Shown here: positions 1 through 10,729 of the stretch, in pieces
Layout of the letters: each line of letters opens with the position of its first letter
Position numbering within the stretch: the stretch's first letter is position 1
Assembly: GCA_036346225.1 (NCBI GenBank)
Contig: JARFIW010001670.1
Coordinates: forward strand, 3,472,001 to 3,536,000
DNA: 64,000 nucleotides
Reading direction: 5' to 3'
Source of the DNA: Platerodrilus igneus
Lineage: Eukaryota; Arthropoda; Insecta; Coleoptera; Lycidae
Notes under the pieces: generated by a model
Databases searched by the model: none
What the model saw: the letters and a program-made list of their open reading frames with translations, nothing else
Told to the model about the DNA's origin: nothing
Translations under genes and position numbers: made by a program

Positions 1-117
1 CACCGTTTGGTCCATCACTAATGAGATCAGTTGTTCGTTAGCAATTAGTGATAGGATGATCAGTAGGGTGTAGGATTCTACAACCCTAACTGGGTTATTT
101 TGGGTTTGAAATTTGAT

Positions 118-365
118 GAGTAACCTGATGGTCAGGTTACCTTTGTTTTGATTATCTCTTTGTAATAAAGTGATAATATTTTGTATTTGAATTTGTTAAG
201 TAACCGTATGGTCAGGTTACCTTCGTTTTGATTATCTCTTTGTAATAAAGTGATAATACTTTGTATTTGAATTTGATAAGTAACCTTTTGATTAGGTCAC
301 TTTTGTTTTGGTTATCACCTTGTGATGATGCTTAAATTTAGACCTATTAGTAGGGTATTTCTTTT
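118..365. repeat. 80-bp tandem repeat, about 3 decaying units
   Basis: Units start near 121, 201 and 281 and have a period of 80 bp. The first two are nearly identical; the third, and a possible fourth after 360, are degraded. Each of the first two units opens with an inverted repeat in which GTAACC pairs with GGTTAC around a short centre, so every unit can form a small hairpin. No coding potential is seen. Confidence 0.75.
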
Positions 366-1260
366 GATTCTCACCTTATAGTGATGATATTTTGAATGGT
401 AATGCTGTTCTGATGAGGAAGCATTCCTGTTTTTTGTAAATAGAGCTAAATGAGCTCCTGGAAGTGAAGTTTTTTGAAATTAGAAGTAAATTGTAAGTGT
501 TTGATTTTAGGTCAGAAATATTAGCCTTATTAGAAGTAGGAATCTCAAGTCAAGAAATTTTGTAAATTTAAATTCTTTTGTCCCGTGGAGTGTTTGACTC
601 TCTAATTTGACCCCCTCCCAATTTTGATTATTACCGATTGTGACTCCGATTTTGTCTCCCGATGGACGTCAGGTACACGTAGTTACCAACACACTCTCAA
701 TTATAAATGAAGGTCCCCCATTTGAGTAAATTTATAAAATTGCATAGTTGGTTAGGAAGATAGGAAAGGCTAGTATTGTTGTAAAAAATTTTTTGTATTA
801 GTTATATTTGAAGTTTTTTAAGAAAAATTTTTTCTTTTAGGAAAGAGGTAGTGTAACAATTTTATTTTTGCAGTAGGAGAATCCATTCATTAAACGTACA
901 ATGAATAGTAAAATACCTTTATTAATTAAAATAAATATTCAAGTAACAATCAAACTTTTATAGTATTATAATATCAAGGATTATTAGTCGAGTTGTTTCC
1001 GAGTTCGGTGTAATTTCACAGCCACTGGCGCGCGCGTGAGAGGTTCGAGAACTAAAATCCGGAACCTCCCACCATACAAGAAAGCAGCGAGCGCACTCGT
1101 CGATAGTTAAAAGTAGCGTCAAGATGCATTCTAAGAGAATGGCGAGTGACCTCCGAGTCGCTCTATGTTTGTGAAACACTTCCTGAGTAACGGTTAGTAC
1201 CTAATCCACATTTTGTATATTCGTTGTCATATTAGCTAATTTACAAAATTTATTTAGCGC
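366..1260. other. Non-coding; CpG-rich patch at about 1010-1190
   Basis: Mostly AT-rich sequence without a recognisable gene. Between about 1010 and 1190 base composition changes sharply: GC content rises and several CG dinucleotides occur, including a CGCGCGCG run. A short - strand frame there (1179 to 958) starts with a basic, then hydrophobic stretch resembling a signal peptide. It could be a first exon or promoter-proximal patch, but nothing confirms this. Confidence 0.3.
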
Positions 1261-1340
1261 AACGACCCATTTGAACTCGCAACGACCCATTTGAACTCGC
1301 AACGACCCATTTGAACTCGCAACGACACATTTGAAATCCC
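1261..1340. repeat. 20-bp tandem repeat, four units
   Basis: Three exact copies of a 20-bp unit (AACGACCCATTTGAACTCGC) are followed by a fourth with four changes, directly abutting with no spacers. This is a short minisatellite. The uniform unit and lack of spacers exclude a CRISPR array. Confidence 0.9.
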
Positions 1341-2774
1341 AACGAGAAATTAGAAAACTGCATGGATAACGTATATATCGCACACCACGTCGAAAATCGC
1401 AACTGTAAAATTTGAGACAACATGATCCCTTTGAAGTTACAATTTAGAAAGCTTAATTTGTTGGCTACGCAATGAAAAATTATTTTAGTAAATAAATTTA
1501 GACAACGGAAGATTACGTTACAAAGTAATGCTGCCGTGATCCAAGTAAGGAACCCGCTTTGCTCCTACACCTGTGTTAAAGCATGGAAAGCAAGTATAAT
1601 TAGTTGCTGTTCCGCGCTGCGAGGTAATTTCCATTACATCAAGGGACAACTGCTGCTCTTGGGTTCGTAATAGAATTAAGATTTCCTGAGTACTTTCCTT
1701 CTGAAAGTACATTATTTCATTTTGTTTGTTAGACGTACAAAATTATTATTCAGTTTACCTGTAAATAAGCTGGTTTTCCCCAGTATCAAAATTTGATTTC
1801 ACTTAGTTTTGTAAAGATGTGACTACATATGGCTGCAACGTAAATTAACAGCTGCTATTACGTCACCTGTTTATTTGAACAATGCCGTCAACAATTGCCC
1901 AATGGCTAACACATGTTTAGCATTTTAGTACAACCACTATTGATAACATTAGAGAATATCTTGGTGATTATTTTGACTTCAAACTAATTTTAACTTTGTT
2001 AAATTAATGAGAAAATTTCGTATATTCATTTGTAAATGACTCACACAGATCTGATTGGGTTATAAAGAAACTCTAGCATTTTTAGTTACATAGAATTATA
2101 AAATATTTGAGTAAGGATTAGTTGATAACCTTTACTACCAGTTTTGCAAGTACTTCAAATTTTTATTTTTATTTAATTACAATGATACTTTATTTACTGA
2201 AACCAAGAAAATTCTTATTAGTAAATTAATATTCTTCATTTAAAGTTTTTTATTCTGATCTAGTCTGATCAGACTTGGTAAACAAAAGCAATAAGAACTA
2301 AAATTTTATGATCCCATTATGCAGAAAATATTCTCTATACTTTTTAGGTATACTTGAGGGACGCAAATAGTGTTCCCATTTTTATGTGACTTAATTATTA
2401 TTCTTTCTTACAGGAACAGCGTCTTATTCTGTTAAGACAAGTTTGTGTATCAACGAAGGCGATCTCTTTTTTTTGGGTCTCCAAGTCCGCCCTTAAAAAA
2501 ATAGCTATGCCCCTAAAATAAATCAATTTGGACTTGGTGGCGCCTGTTTGTTTTTTTTGTTAAGTGTAACCCTCCATAGATTTCGACTTACCCCCCCATT
2601 GCTCATAGCTCTACCCAAGGAATAGACCCCTAGTTACGTCGGAAGACTTTGTTTTGCTGACCCCCAACTTCTAGAGTCAGATGTATGTATTAAGAAGAGA
2701 GCATTAGTTAAGCTCAATTTAGGAAAGAATGTGACCGTTTGGGGTTAGCGATCAAGAAAATATAATACGTTTCA
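1341..2774. other. No supported gene
   Basis: AT-rich sequence. A - strand frame at 1712-1518 is richer in GC than its surroundings and contains a TTTCAG acceptor-like and an ACAG|GTGT donor-like site, so an internal exon of about 125 nt is possible but unsupported. Nothing else is seen. Confidence 0.4.
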
Positions 2775-2877
2775 AGCTAGCCAGGGAAGCAGGGGAATTC
2801 GAAGGCGTCCTAAAACTAAGGTAAGGAATTTTAAAAAATTAGGACGCCTTCGAATTCCTTTGCTTCCCTGGCTAGCT
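2775..2877. repeat. Near-perfect inverted repeat (39-bp arms, 25-nt loop)
   Basis: Positions 2775-2813 are complementary to 2839-2877 over 39 bp with only two mismatches, leaving a 25-nt AT-rich loop. Transcribed from either strand it would fold into a hairpin of about 100 nt, within the size range of a microRNA precursor. It could equally be a small foldback element or a snap-back duplication. No target-site duplication is obvious. Confidence 0.85.
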
Positions 2878-4796
2878 CAGCAATCGACCTCTTCTTGAAT
2901 ACCTAATTTTACATACATGCCACCTTCACACTCACACACCATCAAATAAAATTATCAAAATAATACGACAACTATACTTTTTTTTTATTTACACATATTA
3001 ACAGATAAAATATATTTACACATGTGTCCAAACCATTTTATACAATAATTACCAGCTCAATTTTTATTTTAATGTTTCAAAGTCTTTGATTTTTAAATGA
3101 TTTTAAACAAATTCGATTAGATATGAGTAGATGGGCCCTACATGTAACCCTAAATTGACTTCACACTAGAGTATTGTGAGCTCATTATAACCCCGTTTTG
3201 TTTGTATGTCTTTTAAACCTTGCATAAAATGAAAACAAAATTTACAGACCCGTTTACCCTTTACAACACAATTTATAGCCCGAATAAATTTTTATGTATT
3301 CTACATAAACCCTTTTTCAATACTCAAAATTATTATATTGTCCTGTACATATATCTTTTTAAACAAGTTTATAAAACAATAAATATGCCACCAAAAGGTC
3401 AATCACACAAACACAAAATATCCACAACTGTTTATATAAAAACAGAAATTTCAAATTAATTACTTGGAGGCACCTTCACTCTTCATTACCCCAGGCGATG
3501 GCTACCAGAAACCCCTCGGCGTTGTTTCCATCTACTGCTTTGATGTCAGGAACCACAGATCTCTACTATCTGATTTCTCCGCTACCATGCAAGATATTCG
3601 CTCCGTCTCACAGTACTATTCCATACTATATATTGCATGCATACAAAATTGATTTCCAGGTCTGCTTACCCCATATAGCCTGCATCCATTTAATAATTTT
3701 ATCGTATTAACCGGACCTTTTATTTAAATGCGCACTAACTCGTGCATCACGTTAATAACTTGAGGTCCGCTACTACCGTTTTATACTTTTAAATGCGCTG
3801 TTAAATATAACTTTACACACACAAATTCTAACTAAAAGCTTTACTATAATCCTACTCTGAACCCGTATTCAAAACTCAATGGACGTAAAAGAGAAGAGAG
3901 CTTTAATATCTACGTTCCGGTATTTATATTCTTATTAAAAACCCCTAACGGACTAGTTTCATTAAAAAAGCTTATTTTCCTCTCAAAATTTTGAATCTAA
4001 CCGTCTCTCAATTCTGCAAAAATTCTCCAGTTCTACGTGCTATTTACAGAGAATTCGATTTCTACCTTACCGTGTGTGTTCCTTTCAAAAATTGTTGGCT
4101 CTCAACCAATGACAAAATTTTCTGCCGTCAGAATGCTCCGCCTAACCGCTATTCATCTCTGTTCTATTCATGTGTGTTGTCTCCTTTCAAACCCCACTCG
4201 CGTTACAGAAAATTGATATTGTCGACGTCCTACATCAACTCCACGTGTATATCTTACGTGACTTTCAATTCAACGCTTGTTGTATATTTGTCTCTATCTG
4301 TTGTATATTACCGATTGTTCATTCCACTCTTTCCTTAAGATGTTTGTTACTATAGCTGTTTATACAAATTGACGGTTGAAAACAAATTCTAAGAAATTCT
4401 ATATTAACGTTCGTTCAAATTCTCTGAACGTAGCATTTAACAAACAAATGTTTCTTGTAATTATCTACCGTTTGAAAATAACAATTCCTAGATTTCTGCT
4501 TCGTAGTATCTGTGTAAATGCACGTTGGCTTTTAAGACGAATACATTTGCCTTAGAAATTATCGATTTTCTTATACACGCACGCTCCCCTATTTCCTTTC
4601 GTGCGTCTGATTAAAAGAAATTATGGTTAATTATGCATATCCTTGAACTTCTATATGCCTTAAAGTTTTTTCCCTTATGTAATACAAACCTTCCAATTAT
4701 TTAAATATAAAAATACCTTAATACTCGTCCGTTTTTCTATATACATGTATGCTAAAATTTTATTGTGTACACCTATTTACCCCTTTAAATTCACAA

Positions 4797-4798
<2 letters not shown>

Positions 4799-4830
<32 letters not shown>

Positions 4831-4835
4831 TATAT

Positions 4836-4867
<32 letters not shown>

Positions 4868-4868
4868 T
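4799..4868. repeat. (AT)n microsatellite
   Basis: Alternating A and T with a few interruptions over about 70 bp. Confidence 0.95.
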
Positions 4869-5156
4869 GAATTGTGTATATTGACTGTTCTATAATAATT
4901 ATAATAACGATATCGAGTTCAGTCAGATTCGATTTGGATTCAAAATAAACTCCTATATAAATATTCAAGTTTAACAAATTTAATTGATTTATCTTCTTAC
5001 AGTGAAAGATTAGTAAGTTTAAAAATACTAAATGTATAATTACTTAAGTATATAACTTTAAATTTAGCGTACTAATTTTTGATAGAAAATAATACATTTC
5101 GAAGCTTGAATGTATAAATTTATTTGAATCAATCGAATCTGATATATCGATAGTTA

Positions 5157-5181
5157 TTATATATATATATATATATATATT

Positions 5182-5215
<34 letters not shown>
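5157..5215. repeat. (AT)n microsatellite in two blocks
   Basis: Two (AT)n blocks separated by a short TTTGTTTTA interruption. Confidence 0.95.
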
Positions 5216-5219
<4 letters not shown>

Positions 5220-6730
5220 AAATGTTTATCTAATAAAAATAAAGGGGTTAAGGATTAATTGATTGCACAGATAAAGAAACGGTGTTGGCCTTTCAAATAC
5301 CTCGAAATAGCAGTAATTGTCCCTGATAGTACCGCAATTTTAACTTTCTTATATATGTAGCCACTACGCAAACATTCTCTAATAAACTTTTATATTTTTG
5401 GTAATAATAAATCAAAGAAATATTGTGTATATGTATGCCACGGCTTTTGAAACTCAATGTCAGGGATAATAATATAACAAAATATTTTTATACTTTGCAA
5501 AACAATGTGGGATCAGATCGTTTGCAGACAATTAACCACTTCCACATAAAACGACCTCTATTTTATTTAAACTTGCGCAATGATTATGTGGAGTTATAAT
5601 TATTTTCAGGGCTTGATAAGCATAACCCCCAAATGCTTAATGTGTATACACGTTTGAGATTTAAATCAATAACAGAGTTCTTTAAGTGTTGCTAATATAA
5701 ATATTAATTTCGAATACCTGTAATTCCACTGAAGTCACTTGGGTTGCTCATATAGACCTCTTCACAGGTAAGACAAAATTGCATTGCAAACGCTTGCAGT
5801 TAATACCTGTAGAAAGTAAGTTTTAGTATGCTTTCATCACATTCACCTTTTTTAGATTCTATGAATAATAAGAAATCAGAAACAATATACTTAGAATCGG
5901 TGATATCAATAAGGATTCTTGCAATACCCACGATCACAGAGACCACTGTAACTATTAGAAGCTCCACTATGCTATTCTGGTTGGCTTCAACACTACTGAC
6001 GATGACTTGTTGTTTGATTTAGCTGAAATCAATCTTCTTTGCTCCAAACAATTGTATAAAACCTTAGTAAATTATTACACGATGCACAAGGATTCCTATT
6101 CACACTTTAGATTCTTTGAATTATTTTTTCTTCATGAATATTAAATAAAACTGGAGATATCTCATACACATTTATTCTTTTTTAAATACAGTAATAAGAA
6201 CTCCCAAGAAAAACGTTTTTTACATAAAAATTTCAAAAATCAATTAATGTTTCCTAACTATCACCTAGGAGATTTTACAAAAGTTTCTTCTTACCTACTA
6301 TCCACACAATTATTCAAACATCTACACTCCTGTATTATTTTTCATCAACAGATTGATTAGTTCTTTATACACAGATTTGAATCACTTAAACACTACTTAT
6401 TATTGGTTGACATTTGTTTATCATTTTATACATTTTATAATTACTTAATACTAACTAAACATGCGAAAATAAATTCTATTACAGGTATTATGGTACATGT
6501 AATTAATGAACTAGAGTATCCAACAAATAGTTAATATAAAAATTACATAAAATCAACCGAAGCTCATTCAGTTCGAATCACATTTCGTTTTATTGAGGAA
6601 CAGTTACCCAAAACACTTCTTTTAAATCTCACGCGCTTCATCACAAAGAAAATAGCATTTTAACTTAGTTTAACAAGTATTTACTTAATCCTTTTTATAA
6701 TCAATTTTAAATTTAGAAAACATTAACAGA

Positions 6731-6780
6731 GGTGTGTGTGTGTGTGTGTGCGCGCGGGTGTGCGTGTGCGTGTGTGTGTT
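6731..6780. repeat. (GT)n/(GC)n microsatellite
   Basis: GTGTGT run interrupted by CGCGCG and GGTGTGC, about 50 bp. Confidence 0.9.
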
Positions 6781-6851
6781 TCAGCTTAATTGTAATTGTT
6801 AGAGTATTTTACGTTTATTATTATTTATTTTTATAAATGATTAACTTGCAT

Positions 6852-7000
6852 ATTTGAATACATTGGTTGTGGCTTAATCTCCCACCTTTACTCACTAAGT
6901 ACTAACTCCTGAAGACCTCCTGTCTTGGACTCGTTCTTCCCATTTTCGACCGCACAAGCACCTTAAGGTAGCGGATCTAATCCTAACTATTACTACAATA
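6852..7000. repeat. Left copy of a diverged direct repeat flanking an exon
   Basis: This segment, starting near ATTTGAATACATTGGTTGTG, is clearly related to 7384-7550 over about 150 bp with scattered substitutions and small indels. The pair lies either side of the exon at 7083-7310. Confidence 0.7.
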
Positions 7001-7082
7001 TCTTTCCTTTTTTAATGGAAAGCAGTATTTTACAATTTTTAGAAAACTTATTCTATTCTACTTAGTATTGTGTATTTTGTAG

Positions 7083-7310
7083 GGTTATAATGGTTCTACG
7101 AATTCCGAATTGTTAGACCATCATTCGTACAGTCACAATCCAAGTCTTAACGATTTCTATGCCATTCTGAAAACTAAGGGCGGACTGGGTGGTCAATGGT
7201 TCCAGTCGTCAGAAGAAGCAGTCGATGTCTTCAAAAATGCAATTTTCAATGCTTTCAGAGTTGGTTCGTGCGCACGCAAAAGTGCCTTGGTCTTCGTGGA
7301 GAATACTTAA
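7083..7310 (+). CDS. Terminal exon of an unrecognised gene
   Basis: An open frame of 75 codons plus stop begins directly after a good splice acceptor: a pyrimidine-rich run ending TATTTTGTAG at 7082. It has no ATG near its start, so it reads as a 3' coding exon rather than a whole gene. The deduced peptide is hydrophilic and GC-richer than its surroundings, with segments such as HNPSLNDFYAILK and GGLGGQWFQSSEEAVDVF. It ends at TAA (7308-7310), with AATAAA at 7315-7320. I do not recognise the family. It lies on the same strand as the lipase, 5 kb upstream, but its sequence does not look like a lipase N-terminus. It could be the last exon of an upstream neighbour. Confidence 0.45.
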   Translation, partial: GYNGSTNSELLDHHSYSHNPSLNDFYAILKTKGGLGGQWFQSSEEAVDVFKNAIFNAFRVGSCARKSALVFVENT

Positions 7311-7383
7311 AAAAAATAAAGTCGTTAAAAGCTATCTACTGCTTTATTCCTACTCTTATGCAAAACTTAAAAGACAATCCTCG

Positions 7384-7550
7384 TATTTGAATACATTGGT
7401 TATGGTTTAAACGTCTACCTTTACTCACTACTACTAACGAATAACTTACTCCTGACGACCTCCTCTCTTGAACTCGATCTTCCCACTCTTGTGTGCACGA
7501 GCACCTTAAGGCAGCGAACCTTATTCTAACCACTACTACAACATAGTATA
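7384..7550. repeat. Right copy of the diverged direct repeat
   Basis: Partner of 6852-7000. Both copies share the order ATTTGAATACATTGGTT, CACCTTTACTCACTA, GACCTCCT, and GCACCTTAAGG, with divergence in between. Confidence 0.7.
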
Positions 7551-8006
7551 AAAAAATAGGTAGTTCTAAAACAAGTAACTCACAGAATACTCTGAACTTT
7601 CAAAAACTATAATACTAAGTGCCCCTTAAATTCTCTGCAAACGGGAAACTTTTTTAATTGTCAATTTATGAAAAAAAAGTTATTCTTGATTAATAGTTCT
7701 GCATTGTCAACAAATTAAAGCACTCTCATAAAAATTTAAAACTTTCTGTAAACTAAAAAATAAGGTTTTAAAATAAGAATAAAGTGCGTTTATTTTTTGA
7801 GATAACTATAAAGGTTACCAGCAAAAGTATTTATTTTAAAAAAATATAAACGGTTTTCAGTAGCAATTTTTGCGGTTTTCCCGTTATTACTATAAATTCT
7901 CACTATTTGGAAATCAAGCTAGCTCTGATAAGTGTAGCGAAGTAGTAATCGTATTAACAAGAGTCAAAACTTTCAATACATAATTAATTGCAGATATTTT
8001 TTAATA
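7551..8006. other. No feature seen
   Basis: AT-rich sequence lacking open frames or clear repeats. Confidence 0.5.
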
Positions 8007-8325
8007 ATGCCACCGAAATTAACTACGCAAGAAGAAGCTGTCGTAGTATTGATAGTAGGGGACAACCATAGAGTTTCTAGAAAAACCGCGAATATTTTTA
8101 CTACAAGATATTGTAACAAGCTTATTCACTTCACTCCTATAAGCTATGTAGTAACCAAATTTTAATCCTGCGAAAGTGTGAAAAATAACTTTAAGAAACC
8201 TCTTCAACTGTGTGCCACTATTGAAGAAAATTAAATGTAAGTAATGCAGTGTGCTGCAGAAAATGCTTATACATCTGTTCGAAAATTCTCTGCCTCCGTC
8301 CGTATCAAGATAGGTAAGACGTAAG
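8007..8325 (+). pseudogene. DUF4817-type helix-turn-helix element fragment (dead)
   Basis: From the ATG at 8007 one frame reads a helix-turn-helix segment of the kind annotated as DUF4817 at the N-terminus of mariner/Tc-type and related insect elements: KLTTQEEAVVVLIVGDNH, then RKTANIFTTRY. The frame is broken by TAA at 8163 but continues in the same frame with CESVKNNFKKP and later ENAYTSVRKFSASV, the order expected for that domain. At least three in-frame stops separate the parts, and no DDE catalytic domain follows. It is a fragment of a dead mobile element. The family call rests on recognising the motif pattern; the exact superfamily is uncertain. Confidence 0.55.
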
Positions 8326-9278
8326 AATAATCTTAAATTCATTTAAATTTCATTCATGTAAACACATTCGCGTTACTTCAGATATCAATCAGATGAATAG
8401 GAGCAAATTCATTTTAAACGGGTGAATAAATGCAAATGTACCCTGTATATTATTATTTCACGAATAGTAGTGTTAATTAAGCATGACATTTCAAATGGTT
8501 TTTAGTTTCTATAAAAGGAATTCAGGTAGTAAGCGTAAACAACGAAGTCAGAAAGTTATTTCTTTTATAATACGTTATTGAACGAAACCCAGGACAATGA
8601 TTTATTAAAAATCGCAAAAAGAATACACATTTTAATATTATGCATTACAAATCAGAATACAAGGATGCAGGTATGCGTAATTATTATAGACAGTTTAGAC
8701 TAAACATATCGATAGCAACAGTAAACTTTTATAACGTGATCGTGTTCTTTTAATAAAACTCTAAGATGATTTGTGATTAAATAACAAAGAAATTATCAAT
8801 ACTTGTATTTCATGTAATAGCTACCCTATAGGCAGGAGAACATTTTCACACTTTTCAGTAGAAATAATTAAAATTAAAGCTACAGGGAAGTAAGTGTAGT
8901 TACGATTGCATAGTAACCCTAGACAAGATAAAAGTAACATTTTTACAAAATAATTAAACCATCTATATGCAGCCCATGATCTAAGTGGAATTTGCAAATT
9001 TAATGTTACAAAGATCTCACCAGACATAATAATAACATTAGAAAGTTAGGGAACGTTAACAACAGGTTTCAAATCACTTTCCTACTCCTACCTAAAGACC
9101 TTGTGGAACGCAGCACGTAAAATCTTTGACTAAACCTTCGGTTCTATAATCTTTAATACTAGGTTTATACTGTAATTCCTCTTTACTTAACCGTTCAACA
9201 ATCACTCGTGAACCCATACTGATAAATCTTTAAACAACATGAATAAAAAAAACTTGTCAAGATAGCAGGAATACAGGT
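8326..9278. other. No supported gene
   Basis: AT-rich sequence. A TACCCTGTATATTA stretch near 8440 resembles termini of some mariner-like elements and may mark the edge of the dead DUF4817-type element, but no matching inverted terminus was found upstream. Confidence 0.35.
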
Positions 9279-9545
9279 AAAAATGCCCCACACGTTGGGC
9301 TGCCAAATTATTTTGTTGCGGGCCCATCTGACGTTACGACTTCGGAGACAAAAGGACTGAAATCCTTAAGATGACTTAAACCATGGGTTTGGAACAAATT
9401 GTAGTTTGCGTGTCTTGACGGTTCTAAACCGTAATTAGTGGTGATCGACCAAGACAAAAAACAAGGGTAAATTCTAATGACGACAAAATTGGGTGGGCAC
9501 CACCAATAATGTTACTGTGTTTATATCTAGGAGACCTTGTCACTG
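9279..9545 (-). mobile_element. LTR remnant with primer-binding-site-like edge
   Basis: Read on the - strand, the segment starts near an ACAGTAACATTATTGGTGG stretch and ends with TTTGGCAGCCCAACGTG, which resembles the tRNA-primer site that follows a 5' LTR in many insect gypsy-type elements. About 45 bp at 9479-9524 recurs, with few changes, at 21307-21352. No internal coding sequence is left. I read it as a degraded solo or truncated LTR; the family is unknown. Confidence 0.4.
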
Positions 9546-9903
9546 TGTTACGCTCCCTTCCTGTCAGCGTACTTAAATTGCATCGTTCTTTGGATCGCCG
9601 TTTGTATAAATTGAATACTTTAGAATAGTTTCAGATTTGTATGCAATTTAACTCGTGTGTATTAATTTAAAGGTAGATTAATTGAAGACTGATTTTAATT
9701 AATAAATAATTTGCAAGAAATGAATTTTAAATTGGATTATTCGTGAATTACTTTCCAACTTATTGAAAATTATAAACAGCTTGTAATTAATTATTAGATA
9801 TGATTGCTGCATTTACTTTTTGGATGTTCAAATAATTGTTACGCTCTCTCCCTGTCAGCGTACCTAAATTGCATCGTTCTTTGGCTCGCCGTTCGTATAA
9901 ATT
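9546..9903. repeat. Two direct copies of a 67-bp segment, 291 bp apart
   Basis: Segments 9546-9612 and 9837-9903 share about 67 bp beginning TGTTACGCTC and ending near CGTATAAATT, with about six differences. The intervening 224 bp are unrelated AT-rich DNA. The TGTTACG start and TATAAA end are LTR-like, so this may be a tiny degenerate element or a local duplication. Confidence 0.7.
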
Positions 9904-10686
9904 TTGTTTCTTATGTTATTATTCAAGTCTATATAATAGACGATCAGAGGTTATGGGTAACAACTATTTTAGTAAACAGATTTGCAGTGAAGTGAAAGTT
10001 CGTGATAATTTTAATTAGTCGGTACCTTATTTCCATAAACCGTCGAGTTATACATTATCACTAGGCATTATTTTGCATGAGTTTTATCATTGCTATTATG
10101 CGGCTCTTCGAAATGTTGATCTACGTTGGATGGATAAACCACTTTGAAATTTCAAACACCTGCTTGATGATATTGGTATGAAGATTACGTTCTAATATAA
10201 TAGCAAGCGAGTTCTACACATTCTTTTCTGAATTTTTGTGGCGAACAATACTCGATTTTCGATGCCTGGCTGCGTTTAATTCGCACTTGTCACTTCCTGT
10301 ACTATACTTTACCTGTGGATCGTCCTGGCACACATTGTGTGTGGTAAGTAGTTTTACGGCTTATAATGTTAAAATTTGTTCGAAAATTCTCTAATTGCGG
10401 GTCTTCCGTTCACAGCTTTTCTGCGGTGGGCATAAAGCCTACGATAATACATGGAATGGTACTGCTACTGATAGATCTTTGGCGTGCTTCCGTACCTGTC
10501 TAGGGTCCGTTGCTGCTGAAAGCGTGTTGCTCCAGCAACGTTGGGTTCTGTTATTCCTCTCGGGGCACTGAGTGAGTTCTTATAAAGAATCTGCACTGCA
10601 AGTATGTGTTTTTATTTTGGCTTGAAAAGCCGATGATCAACCTAAACGGATATTGAACTGTACTGTGCTATGTGTACGTGTGTATG

Positions 10687-10729
<43 letters not shown>

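Larger units (their letters stand above)
2878..6851. other. Long AT-rich non-coding stretch
   Basis: No gene is supported. The longest open frames (for example 3991-4338 on +) start at TTG or show no recognisable domain. The stretch contains (AT)n arrays near 4.8 and 5.2 kb and a GT-rich array near 6.75 kb, listed separately. A + strand frame at about 5964-6142 is open for some 60 codons after an AG and ends just before an AATAAA-like site; I could not assign it. Confidence 0.4.

Noticed and set aside
958..1179. - strand frame with signal-peptide-like start as a gene
   Set aside because: Short, no recognisable family, no clear donor; mentioned only as part of the CpG-rich patch.
1261..1340. 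CRISPR-like appearance of four 20-bp repeats
   Set aside because: Units abut without spacers, and the rest of the window is animal DNA.
1518..1712. - strand frame with splice-like borders as an exon
   Set aside because: GC is raised and TTTCAG and ACAG|GTGT are present, but no family was recognised and no neighbouring exon was found.
3991..4338. 115-codon + strand frame
   Set aside because: Starts at TTG, no domain, composition like the background; probably chance.
5828..6142. Overlapping + strand frames at 5828-6022 and about 5964-6142
   Set aside because: The second reads plausibly (DDDLLFDLAEINLL) and precedes an AATAAA-like site, but about 60 open codons and a weak acceptor are not enough.
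8019..8342. 107-codon - strand frame
   Set aside because: It is the antisense shadow of the + strand DUF4817-type fragment.
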